From: Jacaranda mimosifolia | Taxonomy: Eukaryota > Streptophyta > Magnoliopsida > Lamiales > Bignoniaceae | Assembly (NCBI GenBank): GCA_018894105.1 | Contig: CM032131.1 | Span: 2,816,501 to 2,880,500 of the forward strand | DNA length: 64,000 nt | Direction of reading: 5' to 3' | Shown here: one piece after another, positions 61,764 through 64,000 of the stretch | Layout: each line of letters starts with the position of its first letter | Position numbering within the stretch: the stretch's first letter is position 1 | Made by a program: the position numbers and the translations under genes | Notes under the pieces: generated by a model | What the model was told of the DNA's origin: nothing | Database searches by the model: none | What the model saw: the letters and a program-made list of their open reading frames with translations, nothing else

Positions 61764-61973
61764 ATTTGGGAGAGTTTATAAGTTTCTCAAAACTTTTTAT
61801 AAGATGTTTGGTAGCTTATAAGATATCAAAAGCGTTTTGTAATCTTTTTAAGAAAAGAGCTTATAAAGATTCTAAAATAAGAGGTTAGAAACTTAAAAGC
61901 TCTTTTTAATATAGTAAGGAGTTCTTAACTTATTTTTAAAATCTTAACAAGCTCCCTGAATTTTAATCATATT
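61764..61973. mobile_element. Truncated Tourist-like MITE related to the 22937 copy
   Basis: It matches the left half of the 22937 element in order: 'ttataag...ctcaaaa', 'ttataagat', 'aagagcttataa', 'ctaaaataag', 'gctctttttaa', 'agtaagga', 'aacttatttttaa', 'ttaacaagct'. The right end with CCAAACACC is absent. Confidence 0.7.
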
Positions 61974-62399
61974 ATTTATGCAAATAAAAGCATCATGTTT
62001 CCCATTTACAATGATAAATTTAATATCATTGTTATGGAAATATTATATGTTTATCTTACGCACACATTCCAATTCAATTAGATAAGATATCAATAATGAT
62101 TGTAATCATAAGAAAAATTCAATTGCTGGGCACCTTGTAAATTACTCAATTCTAAGAAATTAATGGAAAACCAAATGTCTGACAAAATAATGAGAGTTTT
62201 CTAGTATGTGTGTGGTTATAGAAGAAATAATGGTAGTTTTTAGTACATTAGTGGTTTTAGGAAAAATAATAAGAATACTTTAAAATATTAGTGCTTGTAG
62301 GAGAAATAATGATAACTATTAAATCAATGAGTGGTTGTTTGAAAATCATATTACGATTACAATTTGATTTAATTGAATATATGCAATAACTGAAAAGGG
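61974..62399. other. AT-rich intergenic DNA
   Basis: A short phrase similar to 'tgtgtggttatagaagaaataatg' recurs about three times at roughly 60-base spacing (62210-62335). No gene is seen. Confidence 0.4.
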
Positions 62400-63382
62400 T
62401 AAATTTTGGTACATTTAAAAATTAGTATCATAACTATTTTTAGTATACATGAATTTTCAATTTTATCATCATATCTCTGGATTTATTATATAGAAAATTA
62501 AAGCGTGAAATTAATACTCAATATTAATGCCTAAATTAATATTTAATAAATTAGTTAATAAATAAATAAAATATTTTTTATCAAAAAAAAAAAAACAAAG
62601 AACTCTTCTCCTCCTCTTCCCTAACAACCCCCATCCCTGGTGCCCAACGCCCCCCACCCTACCCCCCGAAACCCCTAGCCAAGTAAGCCCCCAGTAGCCC
62701 TAGCTCCCCGCCACCCACCTTCCTGCCAACCCCACTAGTAACCCGCCACCCCACATCCCTTCCAGCCCCCCATCCTCGCCCCATAGCCTGGCTGACCATG
62801 GCTAGTAGCTGCCGGCCGATAGCTACCTGGCCGCCATTGGCCAGGCTAATAATTTGGCCATGGCTAGCCACCAGCCAATGGCAAATCTAACCGCCTAGCC
62901 AGGCGGCCGGTGGCCATGGCGGCCGCCCGCCTAAATTCAGGTGGGGGTGAGGGTTGGCTATACATATATATATGTTTGTGTATATATATATGTGTCTATT
63001 TATATATAAATAATGTACATATGTATATGTGTATATATATATATTATCTACATATATGTAATATATACTATTTTAAAATATTTCTTATGGAGAACTTTTG
63101 TCGTATTAGAAATTCAGTTTTTTTTATTCTTTTTAATTTTTTAGTGAGGGTTAAATAAACATTTCATAGTTTGTGGTTTCTTTTATAAATTAATCAAATT
63201 TTAAGGGTCTACGGATAATTTAGTCATTCTTATTTTCAATGGTTTCTGTCAATATTGACAGTGGAGGACCGAAAATGCTTCAAAAATTATTAAATTTGGA
63301 CTAAAAATGGTCAAGTGCTAGTTTTTGGGACCAATAGTGTAAATGCAGTTATGTTAATGGGACTAAAAATACAATTTTCCCC
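62400..63382. mobile_element. MITE-like element with GC-rich CCATGG core (left end unclear)
   Basis: The right end reads ...AATTTTCCCC (reverse GGGGAAAATTGTATTTTTAG). The interior has a GC-rich core at about 62630-62950 full of GGCCATGG, CCAGGC and GGCGGCC palindromes, then TA/CA runs, as in the element at 2874-4215. The left limit is my estimate; 'aagggtaaattttggtac' near 62395 may be its eroded end. A minus-strand frame at 62659-62871 is GC-core shadow. Confidence 0.55.
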
Positions 63383-63410
63383 ATAGTTGTAACATATAAA
63401 CTTCTATTTA

Positions 63411-64000
63411 GGGAAAATTGCATTTTCGGTCCCATTGAATAGGGGGTTTGCACTTTTGGTACCTAGGTTGACATTTATCGAACCAAAATTCTAAATTTTT
63501 TAGCATATTTGGGATAGCATCTCAACCTTTGTTAGTGTTTGGGCAAAACCGTTAAATGAAAAAAATTAATTATCCAACAGCCCCAAAAATTTGATTTATT
63601 TATAAAAATCCCACAAACTTGAAATGCCCAGTCAACCTTCATTAAAAAATTTTAAAAAAATAAAAATAAATTTAAAAATATATAACACAAAATCCTCATA
63701 AAAATTAAAATTTTTATATATCAATATAAATATATATAATAAATATCATATATATATATATAACCCACCCCCCTCCCCCAACCCCACACCGCCTACCATG
63801 GCCTGCGGAAGGAGAAATACACACACACACACACACATATTTTTACTTATTTATTTGTTGTTAATTAATAAATTTTAATCAAATTAGCCTAAATTGATTT
63901 TTTTACTTATGTTATTTATTTAGTATCATTACATTAATAATTAAAAATATCTATTTACTTAAAATTATTAAAATTATATTGATAGGATAAAATTTTAGAT
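63411..64000. mobile_element. Second copy of the GGGAAAATTG family, cut by the window edge
   Basis: It starts GGGAAAATTGCATTTTCGGT, matching the neighbour's end in inverted orientation, 28 bases away. A C-rich core (63762-63810, with CCATGGCC) and (TA)n/(CA)n runs follow, the same layout. It runs off the window. Confidence 0.55.

Noticed and set aside
62659..63158. Glycine/alanine-rich minus frame and YIYI-rich plus frame
   Set aside because: Both come from the GC-rich core and the TA/CA runs of a MITE-like element.

Overview
The window looks like nuclear DNA from a eudicot plant, probably an asterid. That clade call is my inference, not a direct reading. The DNA is AT-rich. Its genes are split by short AT-rich introns, and much of the intergenic space is made of small transposable elements, solo LTRs, SINE-like pieces and decayed tandem repeats. 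There is no sign of bacterial operons, CRISPR or phage.

Three genes are well supported. (1) 10717-14681, plus strand, eight exons: a 508-residue plastid-targeted protein with S1 RNA-binding repeats that I recognise as RLSB/PDE338. (2) 24088-27427, plus strand, two exons: a 1076-residue leucine-rich-repeat receptor kinase closest to RGI5, a receptor for RGF/GLV root meristem growth factor peptides. (3) 35531-36013, minus strand: a 160-residue small protein with a mitochondrial-type leader, behind a cluster of GGCCCA/AGCCCA promoter motifs. The three genes are independent transcription units with no obvious shared pathway.

Layout. 1-8760 is a decayed tandem array of four copies of a roughly 1.2-2.0 kb non-coding unit. 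Unit B carries three insertions: a solo LTR, a Mutator-type MITE and an AT-rich MITE. 8.8-10.6 kb is relict sequence. RLSB follows, then locally duplicated AT-rich DNA (15.5-17.9 kb), a SINE, a Tourist-like MITE and the RGI5 gene. 27.4-35.5 kb holds weak minus-strand coding traces and a hAT MITE. After the small mitochondrial-type gene come a second hAT MITE (37.8 kb) and a FAR1/FHY3-type pseudogene (39.9-42.4 kb). 42-56 kb is mostly relict, with several isolated coding-like exons and a CACTA end. 57-64 kb holds a third hAT MITE, a SINE-like piece, a second Tourist-like copy and two elements with GC-rich CCATGG-rich cores.

Most notable: the RGI5 kinase intron reads as a GC-AG intron, with a competing in-frame GT donor 24 bases upstream whose use would delete the activation-segment SYGYIAP of the APE motif. 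Also notable are the four-unit array at the left edge and several elements whose target-site duplications can be read directly. I found no clearly undescribed biological system.
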